From Misgurnus anguillicaudatus (taxonomy: Eukaryota > Chordata > Actinopteri > Cypriniformes > Cobitidae), in NCBI RefSeq assembly GCF_027580225.2, contig NC_073356.2, positions 16,831,501-16,895,500 of the forward strand: 64,000 nucleotides of DNA. The letters are read 5' to 3'. The notes under the pieces were generated by a model, which saw nothing but the letters and a program-made list of their open reading frames with translations, was not told the origin of the DNA and did not search any database. Shown piece by piece: positions 51,601-56,693 of the stretch (within the stretch, counting starts at the first letter, position 1; every line of letters begins with the position of its first letter). The translations under genes and the position numbers were made by a program.

Positions 51601-54363
51601 AAATCGTACCAAAACTTACGAATGTGGTCGTGAATGAATACGAATTAGCCAATATGTACGAATTCTCGTGAGATAGCGCTGGATTGTTAGAGCCATAAAT
51701 GTCCAAAAGTTCTTACATTTTCCATAGCTGTCTGTTTGTCTGTCTGTCTCTCTATCTAATCTTTCGTGAGATGCCACATTAATAAACCATGCAGTGAAAG
51801 CCGCGCATGAAATTCTAGTCATCGAGACATTCACGCGAAAAAATTCGCGTCATGGGAGGGGCTTCTGCGACTCCGCTTGTTTTTTGCAATCACGTCACTA
51901 CTAGAGCAAGCTCCTGATTGGTTAACGCGGCACGTTTTTCCGCCAAAGTTTAAAAATTTCAACTCGCGCGTTCAATTCGTGTGAACTAAATGCACGAATG
52001 AGGCGGAATTGCGTCCACCGGGCCGCACTTAACGCAACATTCGCGCCGCGAGACCTCCAGACGCGCGTCAACGCGTCTTCACATTGACTTAACATTTAAA
52101 ATCACTCACGCTTGACGCCTCTACCACGGCTGGTCTGAACACAGCATTAGAAGTTAAATCAGGCAAGTCTTAAGCCCAGGATACACTGCACGATTATTGG
52201 CTGTCCCAGACGAAAGATTGCCATTGTGAAACAATCGTCACGATTTCTGTGATCGTGGCTCTTCATCTGTGTTCCTATGTCATACAGTGAGAGAGGTTCA
52301 AAGACGGTCTTGCATCCAAAGATAGCCTACGATAGTTTTCTGAAAGTGTGATTGCTGCTACGACCTGCATACAGGTATTTGTTTACCATGCTGGTGACGT
52401 TGAGCTAACGTGTGACGCAGCCGCCGAAGCTTCCATGTCATCATCGTACAGTCTACATGCCTGTTGTACCAAAGTTTAAACGATCCATGTCGCACAGTGT
52501 GATAAGGAAAAGATCTTATATGAGTGCAAAAATCCTGCAGGCTTTAGTCAGATCAGGAACATAAACTCTTTATAAAATTATTTGAGGTTTACATAAAAGC
52601 AGCAAGCTATATCGGGCTTAAATGTGCTAAAAATACTCAGGCGCGTTAGGAGGTGATATATGCAGGAGATATACGTGAGCCCGTCAGCTCTGTTTGGTAC
52701 CGCATGGGGAGAGGGTGCGAGCGTGCCCGCAGGCACCACGGGTGATCCGAGTGAAGGATGAGGGCGTGAGAGGAATGAGGAGCGCATGAGCGATGGAGGA
52801 TGTCAGGGAGCGAGTGAGCTATGGCTGAGAAACAGACGGGCACGACACGGCACTGAGGGCAAGCAAGAGAAATGAAGAATCAGGGCTCAAATAGTAACAC
52901 GTTTAACATGCTCTGTCTCTCTGTGCTCTGTCTCAGGGATGCACGGCAGTACACGGCAAGAGGAAGTCATAGATCACAGACTCACAGACAGAGAATGGGC
53001 AGAAGAGTGGAAGCACCTTGACCATGTAAGAAAAGTAATAACATTTTTATTACTATCCAGTACGTGTGTGTGTGTGTGTGCGTGTGTGCATGTAAGAGAG
53101 AACGAGGAATGAAAACATGACATGAAAAGTGTGGAAACAAAATGAAAAATGTGTTTGCCAGTGCATTTCTGTGTGCTTGCATGTTTATTCCCTTAGGGAA
53201 GAAAAATCACAAAGGGATGAGATTCTGCTAAGGCATCTTTACACAGCTGAGTTAAGGCTGCTCTGAGCTACCACCTCTCAGATGTTTCTCGACTTTAGGA
53301 AGCTTGAACACCTCAACAATGTCACCAACTATCAGTTTTGCAGATATCAAAGTCTGTAAAGTGAAAGATTTCAATATGAACATTTTTGATTTTGATGATG
53401 TTATGCTTTCTTACCATATTTTAGGAGAAACATCTGAGACGGTGTTGATATATTAAGAAAAGACACAGCCAAAATCTGTTAAGCTATTAAAGGGCAACCT
53501 CTAAGCTATTGTATTTTCATCTGGGTGTGTTTTAGTGACTATAAACATAATCACTATTCAGTCTTAACCGTCTGGTATTTTATATCTAAATTAGTCTGTT
53601 TAGTTTAGAGTAATGACATGTTTGTAACACTGTACGTGTGTCTCCCCCACAGCTCCTGAACTGCATCATGGATATGGTGGAGAAGACACGTCGCTCCCTG
53701 ACAGTTTTGCGGAGGTGTCAGGAGGCAGACAGGGAGGAGCTCAACTACTGGATCCGTCGTTACAGCGATGCTGAAGACCTGAAGAAGACCAGCAGCTCCA
53801 GCAGCAGTCAGTCCAGACAGCAGAGCCCCGCCAGTCAAGAAAGCAACAATTTAGGTACATAACATGTTCAAAAAAGGAAGTGCATCAATAATCTCTGCAG
53901 CACATGTTGACAGAGAATCACATTTTATACAATATTTGTGTATATGTTGTGTAAAAGCCGCTTAGCGCCACCTCCATCAAAAATTAGATAATAATTTCAA
54001 TCGATCTGAAGCACCATTCACTTCCATAATATTCTTTTGTCCTACTATGGAAGACAATGGTGCTGCTGATTGATTTGGTTAGGGTCTTTCCTCAAAATAT
54101 CTTGTAGCAACATGCGAGTGAGTAAATGATGATAGAATTTTTATTAGGGAGTTGAACTTGCCCTTTAAAGCCACATCCGATCAGCACCCCTAGATTTTTT
54201 TAAATGATTGACGCTCTGCATGTCAAACCGCTTATCAGCGGTCTGGTTTAAGAATTGACATCAAAACCTGACTCCATCTTTTTCTCTTTTCCAGACATTC
54301 ACAGGGAGCTTCTTCACAGGCCTGTATCTGGATACGTACCCGAAGAGATCTGGAAGAAAGCTG
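3997..54363 (+). CDS. runx1t1: runx1t1 (ETO/MTG8) corepressor, 5' part of gene, nine coding exons, incomplete at 3' end
   Basis: This is the host gene of the window. The joined exons (3997-4024, 36438-36575, 38387-38628, 41455-41544, 44425-44606, 51184-51434, 52937-53025, 53653-53854, 54295-54363) total 1291 nt, or 430 codons plus one base, and every junction keeps frame with GT/AG sites. The product matches the ETO/MTG family: a Pro/Ser-rich N-terminus, NHR1/TAFH (about residues 95-190), a basic GKRRTPDR segment at 220-227, NHR2 (about 320-385) and the start of NHR3 ([11 protein letters not shown] at 420-430). The 251-bp exon ([19 protein letters not shown]) points to RUNX1T1 rather than CBFA2T2 or CBFA2T3. 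Family knowledge: these nuclear proteins do not bind DNA specifically but bridge transcription factors to NCoR/SMRT and histone deacetylases, and NHR2 tetramerises. The remaining NHR3 and NHR4/MYND exons are absent and must lie downstream. Confidence 0.95.
6695..6876. repeat. Two AT dinucleotide microsatellites
   Basis: Uninterrupted AT runs at about 6695-6739 and 6812-6876 are separated by some 70 bp of ordinary sequence. Likely length-variable. Confidence 0.95.
8766..9621. mobile_element. Non-autonomous DNA transposon (TTAAAGGGGACATGTC family), interrupted
   Basis: The left end TTAAAGGGGACATGTCACAA and a right end near CCTTTAA at 9621 are typical of an abundant fish repeat, though the terminal match is imperfect here. 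It is interrupted at 9087-9397 by a second element. No coding capacity. Confidence 0.55.
9087..9397. mobile_element. hAT-like MITE with about 95-bp inverted arms and 8-bp target duplication
   Basis: The ends (left TGGGGTGGCCATTC, right GAATGGCCACTCTA) form an inverted repeat that continues inward through TTTTCGGTGCATTCTCCGGA and CATACGTCATC. The element is flanked by the 8-bp direct repeat AGATTAAG (9079-9086 and 9398-9405), the size expected of hAT transposases. It lies inside the 8766-9621 repeat and is therefore younger. Confidence 0.85.
15995..16008. promoter_or_regulatory. Perfect palindromic RFX X-box
   Basis: GTTGCCATGGCAAC is an exact 14-bp palindrome matching the RFX-family X-box consensus (GTTRCC..GGYAAC). 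It lies in a locally GC-rich, repeat-free part of the intron between the two runx1t1 first exons. Binding is inference; RFX factors act in neuronal and ciliary gene control. Confidence 0.5.
18038..18073. repeat. AC microsatellite
   Basis: An uninterrupted AC run of about 36 bp in the first intron. Confidence 0.95.
18209..18330 (-). repeat. Degenerate tRNA-derived SINE fragment, minus strand
   Basis: TTTACATTTATGCATTTATA followed about 70 bp later by CTGGGAATCAAAC resembles the reverse complement of a fish SINE, whose body ends near ATGCATAAATG and whose B box would read GTTTGATTCCC. It is strongly diverged; related copies lie at 22871, 35743 and 49604. Confidence 0.5.
18470..19270. mobile_element. 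Foldback element FB-1 (TGATCTCACG termini) with 8-bp target duplication
   Basis: The ends CAGACTGATCTCACGG and CCGTAAGATCATATTG are inverted copies and the arms match over a long stretch (for example TTTGATTAATTTATTC). ATAAATAA flanks it directly at 18462-18469 and 19271-19278. The left arm holds short hairpins with 7-nt loops, such as TTCATG-TCCATTG-CATGAA and TTTCGTG-TCCGTTG-CACAAC. The core carries GGGTTAGGG and CTAACCCAAACC. A separate inverted-repeat element (18868-19148) is inserted in its right half. No coding capacity. Confidence 0.85.
18868..19148. mobile_element. Inverted-repeat MITE (TATAGA(C/T)GG(T/C)TTCA ends) inside FB-1
   Basis: It begins TATAGATGGCTTCAGCAG and ends TGAAACCGTCTATA, an inverted pair, with GCGTCCGATGAAACC near the right end. 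The same family occurs at 44775-45527, where it is the host rather than the guest of a foldback element. No open frame of note. Confidence 0.7.
21573..21678. repeat. CTAT (GATA complement) microsatellite
   Basis: About 105 bp of CTAT repeats immediately upstream of the GC-rich patch assigned as the second runx1t1 promoter. It gives an artefactual YLSI-repeat open frame. Confidence 0.97.
21700..22055 (+). promoter_or_regulatory. Putative internal promoter and 5' UTR of runx1t1 (second alternative first exon)
   Basis: This GC-rich, CpG-containing patch sits in an otherwise AT-rich intron, immediately downstream of a CTAT microsatellite and upstream of the exon that ends at 22089. An in-frame TAG at 22032-22034 closes the upstream frame, so coding cannot start earlier. 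Human RUNX1T1 is known to use more than one promoter for MTG8 isoforms; assigning this patch to that role is inference from position and composition. Confidence 0.5.
22056..22089 (+). CDS. runx1t1: runx1t1 alternative first coding exon, MPD-type (MTG8a-like) N-terminus
   Basis: Two in-frame ATGs (22056 and 22083) precede a strong donor GTGAGA at 22090. From the second ATG the exon reads ATG CCA G, and the leftover G joins AT of the 36438 exon to give [15 protein letters not shown]. This reproduces the known start of classical MTG8 isoforms (MPDRTEKHSTMPDSP in human, from memory). From the first ATG nine extra residues (MSKVAPSSL) would precede it. Neither ATG has a strong Kozak context. The splice phase and protein match make this exon convincing; which ATG is used is undecided. 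Confidence 0.82.
22871..23070 (-). repeat. tRNA-derived SINE, minus strand, with second partial copy
   Basis: TATGCATTTGGCAGGTGCTT then CTGGGAATCAAACCC and TTGAGCTACAGG (to about 22983) read on the minus strand as a tRNA-like head with A-box-like GTAGCTCAA and B-box-like GGGTTTGATTCCC. A second head fragment with CTGGGAATCGAACCC follows at about 23001-23070, suggesting duplication or two insertions. Confidence 0.7.
25008..25831. mobile_element. Large palindromic transposon flanked by TTAA (piggyBac-like MITE)
   Basis: The two arms of roughly 350-400 bp are inverted copies: TTAACTCTTTCGCCGCCAGC at the left and AGAGAAAGAGTTAA at the right, with matching inner blocks such as CAATGACGAGTATTTCCG and GAAAGAACAGACCCTCTG. 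The TTAA ends suggest a piggyBac-type target. Near the centre the arms meet around a GGGAAGCG..CCTTCCC segment. No coding capacity. Confidence 0.8.
29121..29280. mobile_element. Small hairpin MITE with repeated GTGAAACTATCG units
   Basis: The ends CGGAGCCCCTAAG and its inverted partner CTTAGGGGCTCGG bracket 160 bp built from repeats of CGTGAAACTATCG and its complement CGATAGTTTCACGTG. The design is strongly self-complementary. No target duplication could be assigned. Confidence 0.7.
29374..30025. mobile_element. hAT element remnant (TAGGGCTG ends) with perfect 8-bp target duplication
   Basis: It begins TAGGGCTGAACGATA and ends ATCGTGCAGCCCTA, a hAT-type terminal inverted repeat, flanked on both sides by ATATTCAC (29366-29373 and 30026-30033). 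The 652-bp length and the single short open frame indicate an internally deleted, non-autonomous copy. Confidence 0.9.
29532..29978 (+). pseudogene. Possible fragment of hAT transposase N-terminus (BED-finger-like)
   Basis: A 148-codon open frame lies inside the hAT element. Near residue 65 it contains [10 protein letters not shown], which resembles the Trp-x-Tyr/Phe-Phe start of BED zinc fingers that open hAT transposases, preceded by an acidic Ser-rich stretch. The zinc-ligand Cys/His pairs expected after it are not recognisable and the catalytic domain is missing, so it is a deletion remnant or a chance frame. Assignment is tentative. Confidence 0.4.
32339..32460. mobile_element. Short MITE, TTAAAGGATAATTCACAC family
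   Basis: CTTTAAAAGGATAATTCACA at the left pairs imperfectly with TTGGGTAACTATTCTTTTAAG at the right, and the internal GTAAGTAAATCATGACATAA block is typical of fish elements related to those at 1549 and 54746. About 120 bp. Confidence 0.7.
32930..34038. mobile_element. TIR transposon with TAGGGCCCTATAA ends inside the 32814 element
   Basis: It begins TAGGGCCCTATAAAACC and ends TATAGGGCCCT, flanked by AGTAATG at 32923-32929 and 34039-34045. About 1.1 kb, with repeated TTCCGTTTT/AATTCCGCG words near the ends and no credible transposase frame. Confidence 0.75.
33181..33221. repeat. AC-rich microsatellite
   Basis: A CACA/CGCGCA run of about 40 bp within the 32930-34038 element. Confidence 0.85.
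35743..35866 (-). repeat. tRNA-derived SINE, minus strand, lacking its B-box segment
   Basis: TTATGCATTTGGCAGGCACTTTTATCCAAAGC runs (in parts) to GCTAACGCAATGCTCTACCACTG and TACAGGAAC. On the minus strand this is a tRNA-like head with GCAGCGC and the body ending at ATGCATAA. The segment that would carry GGGTTCGATTCCC is deleted between TGTGTTCCCT and GCGCTGC, so the copy cannot hold an intact pol III promoter. Confidence 0.75.
36438..36575 (+). CDS. runx1t1: runx1t1 first common exon (N-terminal Pro-rich region)
   Basis: 138 bp between acceptor CCGTAG and donor GTAAGT. It encodes residues about 10-55 of the upstream isoform, including [17 protein letters not shown] and the [19 protein letters not shown] segment shared by MTG proteins. 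It starts with two bases and ends with one base of split codons, matching the flanking exons. An internal Met in this exon (the MPDSP methionine) could also serve as a start. Confidence 0.95.
36576..38386 (+). other. runx1t1 intron
   Basis: 1.8 kb, mostly occupied by one inverted-repeat element (36628-37404). The remainder (37405-38386) has no feature I recognise apart from the acceptor TTTAG. Confidence 0.75.
36628..37404. mobile_element. TIR element with CATATGGGTGATTC ends
   Basis: CATATGGGTGATTC at the left and GAATCACCCATATG at the right are perfect 14-bp inverted repeats bounding about 780 bp of AT-rich sequence, inserted only about 50 bp after a runx1t1 exon. No coding capacity. Confidence 0.75.
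38387..38628 (+). CDS. runx1t1: runx1t1 exon: Ser-rich linker and first half of NHR1/TAFH
   Basis: 242 bp between acceptor CTTTAG and donor GTAAGT, residues 56-136. It begins [16 protein letters not shown], runs through a seven-serine tract, and ends with the helical start of the TAF homology domain ([20 protein letters not shown] to LVLGLV). In ETO the TAFH domain contacts activators such as E-proteins. The sequence is nearly identical to the human protein in this segment as remembered. Confidence 0.96.
39655..41177. mobile_element. TIR transposon (GGGGAGAGCGGGGC ends) with TA flanks, interrupted
   Basis: The left end GGGGAGAGCGGGGCACAACTT pairs loosely with the right end AACTAACCCCGCGCCTCGCAC-ACCCC, and TA lies outside both ends. 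Internally GTTAGTTGTAAC and its complement GTTACAACTAACCC recur. It is interrupted by 40384-40818. No transposase frame. Confidence 0.65.
40384..40818. mobile_element. PIF/Harbinger-like MITE with TTA target duplication
   Basis: The ends TGCTGCGTTTACACCAACC and GGTTGGTGTAAACGCAGCA are a perfect 19-bp inverted repeat, flanked by TTA on each side (40381-40383 and 40819-40821), the 3-bp TWA-type target of PIF/Harbinger transposases. The 435-bp interior is rich in GCGCG words. A truncated relative lies at 51796-52146. Confidence 0.85.
41455..41544 (+). CDS. runx1t1: runx1t1 exon: centre of NHR1/TAFH
   Basis: Exactly 90 bp in phase 0 on both sides (acceptor CTGCAG, donor GTATTG), residues 137-166. 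It encodes [19 protein letters not shown] followed by [11 protein letters not shown], the most conserved block of the TAFH domain. The phase-0 symmetry means skipping it would keep frame but delete the middle of NHR1. Confidence 0.96.
41545..44424 (+). other. runx1t1 intron
   Basis: 2.9 kb in which I recognise no transposon, RNA gene or exon. Short open frames here are not supported by splice sites or protein similarity. Confidence 0.6.
44425..44606 (+). CDS. runx1t1: runx1t1 exon: end of NHR1 and basic nuclear-localisation region
   Basis: 182 bp between acceptor CTACAG and donor GTGAGC, residues 167-227. It encodes [19 protein letters not shown], the end of the TAFH fold, then an acidic/Ser stretch and [11 protein letters not shown], corresponding to the basic nuclear-localisation region known for ETO. 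It ends with two bases of an Arg codon completed by the 51184 exon. Confidence 0.96.
44775..45527. mobile_element. Inverted-repeat MITE (CTATAGACGGTTTCA ends) hosting a foldback element
   Basis: It begins CTATAGACGGTTTCAGCAGC and ends GCATGAAATCATCTATAG. The body at 44800-44850 (AACAAAATAAACAAACTGGG) matches the MITE at 18868. A foldback element at 44988-45425 is inserted inside. Confidence 0.7.
44988..45425. mobile_element. Foldback element FB-2, left end decayed, inside the 44775 MITE
   Basis: The right end reads GGAAATTCGCGAGATCAG, matching FB-4 at 50673. Both arms carry CCGTG..CACGG hairpins (for example CCGTGGCATTCTCACGG), and the core has GGTTTAGGGTTAGATTTGG and its complement AACCCTAAACC. 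The left terminus with TGATCTCAC is missing. Confidence 0.75.
45562..45790. mobile_element. MITE with GGGGCGGTTTCCCGG ends and TAA target duplication
   Basis: The left end GGGGCGGTTTCCCGGAAAGG and right end CTGTCTGGGAAACCACCCC are inverted copies flanked by TAA on both sides (45559-45561, 45791-45793). 229 bp, a very common cyprinid repeat type, PIF/Harbinger-like by its 3-bp target. Confidence 0.8.
47206..47633. mobile_element. MITE (TTAAAGGGAACCGATTTC ends), interrupted
   Basis: TTAAAGGGAACCGATTTC at the left corresponds to GAATCGGACCATAGGTGCCC at the right in inverted, imperfect form. The 47360-47602 element interrupts it. Confidence 0.55.
47360..47602. mobile_element. MITE with TTAAAGGCGGAGTCCA ends
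   Basis: TTAAAGGCGGAGTCCACGAT and ATCATGGAGTCCGCCTTTAA are near-perfect inverted ends of a 243-bp element with no coding capacity. It lies within the 47206-47633 repeat. Confidence 0.8.
48146..48443. repeat. Cyprinid-type interspersed repeat (GTCTCGGGTTACGTATGTAAC)
   Basis: GTCTCGGGTTACGTATGTAA and TTCCCTGAGGGAACGAGACG at the left, with TTCCCTCGAAAGGGAAC and GGTAACACGATGTAACC at the right, form local inverted repeats. I recognise the type as a frequent cyprinid repeat but cannot assign a family or exact ends. Confidence 0.6.
48476..48973. mobile_element. Foldback element FB-3 with near-identical arms
   Basis: The ends CAACCCAGTCTCACCCC and GGGGTGAGACTGTGTT bound two arms of about 170 bp that differ at very few positions. 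Local hairpins use the word CGTCA/TGACG, for example GTCGTCAATATTTGACGAC at 48495-48513. The core contains GGTTTAGGGTTAGATTTACA and CCTAACTCTAACCCCAACGC. Flanking 8-mers CCACATTT and ACCCATTT agree at six of eight positions. It is the youngest layer inside the 47831-49064 element. Confidence 0.85.
49604..49712 (-). repeat. Degenerate tRNA-derived SINE fragment, minus strand
   Basis: GCGCATTTACAGTATGCAGTG, CCTGGGAATCCAACCC and TAGCTACAGGAA mark a decayed copy; on the minus strand GGGTTGGATTCCC is a B-box-like motif. Confidence 0.5.
50150..50677. mobile_element. Foldback element FB-4 built of eight 21-bp hairpins, perfect 8-bp target duplication
   Basis: The ends CAACATGATCTCAC and GTGAGATCAGGTT are inverted copies, flanked by GATGTGAG at 50142-50149 and 50678-50685. 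Each arm holds four 21-bp units of a 7-bp stem (TTCCGTG type), 7-nt loop and complementary stem (CACGGAA type). Left units start at 50168, 50203, 50234 and 50261; right units at 50547, 50574, 50605 and 50640. The core has GGTTTAGGGTTAGATTTGG and TCTAACCCTAAACCG. No coding capacity. The 8-bp duplication fits a hAT-type transposase acting in trans, which is inference. Confidence 0.9.
51184..51434 (+). CDS. runx1t1: runx1t1 exon: Pro-rich linker between NHR1 and NHR2
   Basis: 251 bp between acceptor ATCTAG and donor GTAAGA, residues 227-311. It encodes [34 protein letters not shown] and [20 protein letters not shown]. The long form with [16 protein letters not shown] distinguishes RUNX1T1 from its two paralogues. 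A foldback transposon begins only 26 bp past the exon end (51461). Confidence 0.96.
51461..51681. mobile_element. Foldback element FB-5, short copy next to a splice donor
   Basis: CAGCCTGATCTCACGAGA and TCTCGTGAGATAGCGCTG are inverted ends. GATTATT (51454-51460) and GATTGTT (51682-51688) flank it with one mismatch. The hairpin word here is TTCGTA/TACGAA, and the core is CTAAACCTAACTCCGCACC with CTAACCCCAACGTCA. It starts 26 bp after the 51434 exon end. Confidence 0.8.
51796..52146. mobile_element. Truncated Harbinger-like MITE related to 40384-40818
   Basis: GTGAAAGCCGCGCATGAAAT, TTCGCGTCATGGGAGGGGCT and GACGCCTCTACCACGGCTGG match internal and right-end parts of the 40384 element. The left terminus with TGCTGCGTTTACACC is absent, so it is 5' truncated. 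Confidence 0.75.
52172..52509. repeat. Probable TIR element (AGGATACACTGCACGA)
   Basis: CCCAGGATACACTGCACGAT at the left and CATGTCGCACAGTGTGATAAG at the right are imperfect inverted copies. No target duplication was resolved. Confidence 0.4.
52937..53025 (+). CDS. runx1t1: runx1t1 exon: first part of NHR2
   Basis: 89 bp between acceptor TCTCAG and donor GTAAGA, residues 311-340. It encodes [20 protein letters not shown] and AEEWKHLDH, the start of the NHR2 alpha-helix that forms the ETO tetramer and mediates hetero-oligomerisation with MTGR1 and MTG16. The first two bases complete a Gly codon and the exon ends in phase 0. Confidence 0.95.
53026..53652 (+). other. runx1t1 intron with GT microsatellite
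   Basis: 627 bp. A GT-rich run lies at about 53063-53088. Nothing else recognised. Confidence 0.8.
53653..53854 (+). CDS. runx1t1: runx1t1 exon: remainder of NHR2 and Ser-rich linker
   Basis: 202 bp between acceptor CCACAG and donor GTACAT, residues 341-407. It completes the NHR2 helix ([40 protein letters not shown]) and then a low-complexity Ser/Gln stretch. The hydrophobic heptad pattern fits the known four-helix oligomer interface. It ends with one base of an Asp codon. Confidence 0.96.
53855..54294 (+). other. runx1t1 intron with fish MITE remnant
   Basis: 440 bp. Positions about 54012-54172 (CGAGTGAGTAAATGATGATA, GAACTTGCCCTTTAAA) look like the right half of a common fish MITE whose left half is missing. 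Confidence 0.65.
54295..54363 (+). CDS. runx1t1: runx1t1 exon: start of NHR3, last exon inside window
   Basis: 69 bp between acceptor TTCCAG and donor GTTAGC, residues 408-430. It encodes [20 protein letters not shown] then KKA, leading into NHR3, and ends with one base of the expected Glu codon. No continuation of the NHR3 coiled region or of a Cys/His-rich MYND finger is visible between here and 64000, so the next intron is at least 9.6 kb. Confidence 0.92.
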
Positions 54364-54745
54364 GTTAGCATGCTCTCTTTATTGCTTCTTTTAAACATGC
54401 ACACATAAGCACAGGTGGAAAATCAAAACTAAATCATTCAAAAAGAGCTTTTTCAAATGCTGACTATGATTTACAAGCTGTCTGAAATGTAATCAGTAAG
54501 TCAGTTAACTGTGTATGTGTATGCAGGACTGCAGAGTCAAATACAAAAGACACAAAACTTTGTAATACTTTTGAATATGGTTGTATTTGAAGAGTTTGGT
54601 TTCGTAACGTGATAAATGCCATTTAAAAAAAAGAGTTACCACCAAAATCAGTATTGTATCAGATCAGTATTAAAAAGTAAATCCTTAATTTTATGCAAAA
54701 TCCGATATCCTCCGTGTTATTCTGTCATCTTTCTTTGTTTTTTCC

Positions 54746-55577
54746 TTAAAGGGATAGTTTGGCCAAAAACAATATTAAACCCATGATTTACTCACCCCCA
54801 AGCTGTCCGAGTTGCATATGTCCATTGTTTTTCAGACAAACACATTTTCGGATATTTTAGAAAATATTTTAGATCTTTCTGTTGATTAAATGTAATGTTA
54901 CGGGGTCCAGCAATAGTCCACGACCTTCAAGTCCAAAAAAAGTGCGTCCATCCTTCACAAATTAAATCCAAACGGCTCCAGGATGATAAACAAAGGTCTT
55001 CTGAGGGTAATCCGTGCGGTGTTGTTGTAGAAATCTCCATATTTAAAATGTTATTAACGTAATTAACAACCTTCCGGTAGCGCCGCCATCTTAGAGTCAT
55101 CCGCATTCAGGATGAGCGCTTACGCAGCATACAGCGGTTTCTCTGCTGCTGCTCTGTCCCCCGCCCTCCGAATTTGTCATACGTCACTAAGAAAAGTGCG
55201 TACACTACGCTAATACTCTCTCCTGAGTCTAAGATGGCGGCGCTACCGGAAGCTAGTTAATTACGCTTATACAATTTTAAATATGGATATTTCTACAACA
55301 ACACCGCACGGATTACCCTCAGAAGACCTTTGTTTATCATCCTGGAGCCGTTTGGATTTAATTTGTGAAGGATGGACGCACTTTTTTTGGACTTGAAGGT
55401 CGTGGACTATTGCTGGACCCCGTAACATTACATTTAATCAACAGAAAGATCTAAAATATTTTCTAAAATATCCGAAAATGTGTTTGTCTGAAAAACAATG
55501 GACATGTGCAACTTGGACGGCTTTGGGGTGAGTAAATAATGGGTTTAATATCGTTTTTGGCCGAACTATCCGTTTAA
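54746..55577. mobile_element. Complete foldback transposon (TTAAAGGGATAGTTTGGCC ends)
   Basis: Two arms of about 330 bp are inverted copies throughout, from TTAAAGGGATAGTTTGGCC to GGCCGAACTATCCGTTTAA. Inner matches include CATCCTGGAGCCGTTTGGAT and GGCGGCGCTACCGGAAG. The loop region carries a CpG-rich segment around 55100-55200. It is the full-length relative of the 1549-1992 copy. Confidence 0.85.
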
Positions 55578-56688
55578 ACGCGACAAACGCCAGTCCTTCT
55601 TCTCTGCAGAATGCAATAAATCCGCTCAACAAATCACAGCGCACCATTCCACGTATTGTAAACAACAGTGGTGGCGCGTTGAATACACACAGAGAATCCT
55701 AGTTTTCCTCATCTACTTTGTACTTTGTGATCAACAAACAAACAAAAACAAAATAATCATTTTGATGGCATTGATAAACCTCGGGTGACTGAAAAATGCC
55801 GGCTGTTGCTTGTTCTCACACGACAGCATCAAGCTTCTGTCATGCTAACACATTGACCGCAGAGGATCTTATGAAAAACTTTCAATTATTTTATTCGAAG
55901 TCAACGAAAATAGAGCAGGACCAAACATTTTCTAGCTGATCGTTGTGAAAAAAGTTAAGCGACGACGTCCCAAGGATGACAGCAGCAATGACAGTGTTCT
56001 TAATATGACAAAGTAAGTGTTTTGATTAATGCCTTTCATATTTATTTTTTAAATCAGTGTATACCACTAGTCAACTAAATGAATATAACATGGCAAAGAT
56101 GAATGCACATTTATATTATCTGGATGGAGAGAGCTTCACAACAACATTTAACTAGACCGAGATTCTGATCCTGCTTGTGTTTTACGCGATGGGTGAGTTG
56201 TTTTGATTCGTAACCCTTCAAAAAACGTATGCTATTATATTAATCACAACATTAGTGTGTAGATTGTAATCAGCGCGTCTTCCCGCGGAGGATATGCACA
56301 TCAAAAGGTATTGTACAGCAATATAAATGGTAATTTTAAGACACTTCACAATAAGATTTGTACTGTCAATACATTATGTGAAAAATCATTGTAGATTGTA
56401 AGTTGAAAACTTAATTCTGAGCTGTGTTTACCATCGAATTTGGACTAATACTGTAATATCAATATGACTAACAATTTCGTTTTGAACATCACATATAAAC
56501 TTACATAATCAAATAAACGATGTCATCAAACGCAACATTTATAAGACTTGATTACCTTATCCATCAATGTGATTTCTCGTTCTCGTCTGATATGGCTAAA
56601 GTTAAAGACTACAAATCCCACAATTCCACGCTGCTCCAGAGCGTCAGTAAACAACATCATTGTTTTTGTTTGATCTGGCGCCATCTTT

Positions 56689-56693
56689 CGGCG
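56689..56693. repeat. Left target-site duplication CGGCG
   Basis: It directly precedes the TG of the 5' LTR and equals 63092-63096. Five bases is the usual Ty3/gypsy duplication length. Confidence 0.95.

Larger units (their letters stand above)
51435..52936 (+). other. runx1t1 intron
   Basis: 1.5 kb filled by foldback element FB-5 (51461-51681), a truncated Harbinger-like MITE (51796-52146) and a probable TIR repeat (52172-52509). The last 400 bp show no known repeat. Confidence 0.75.
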
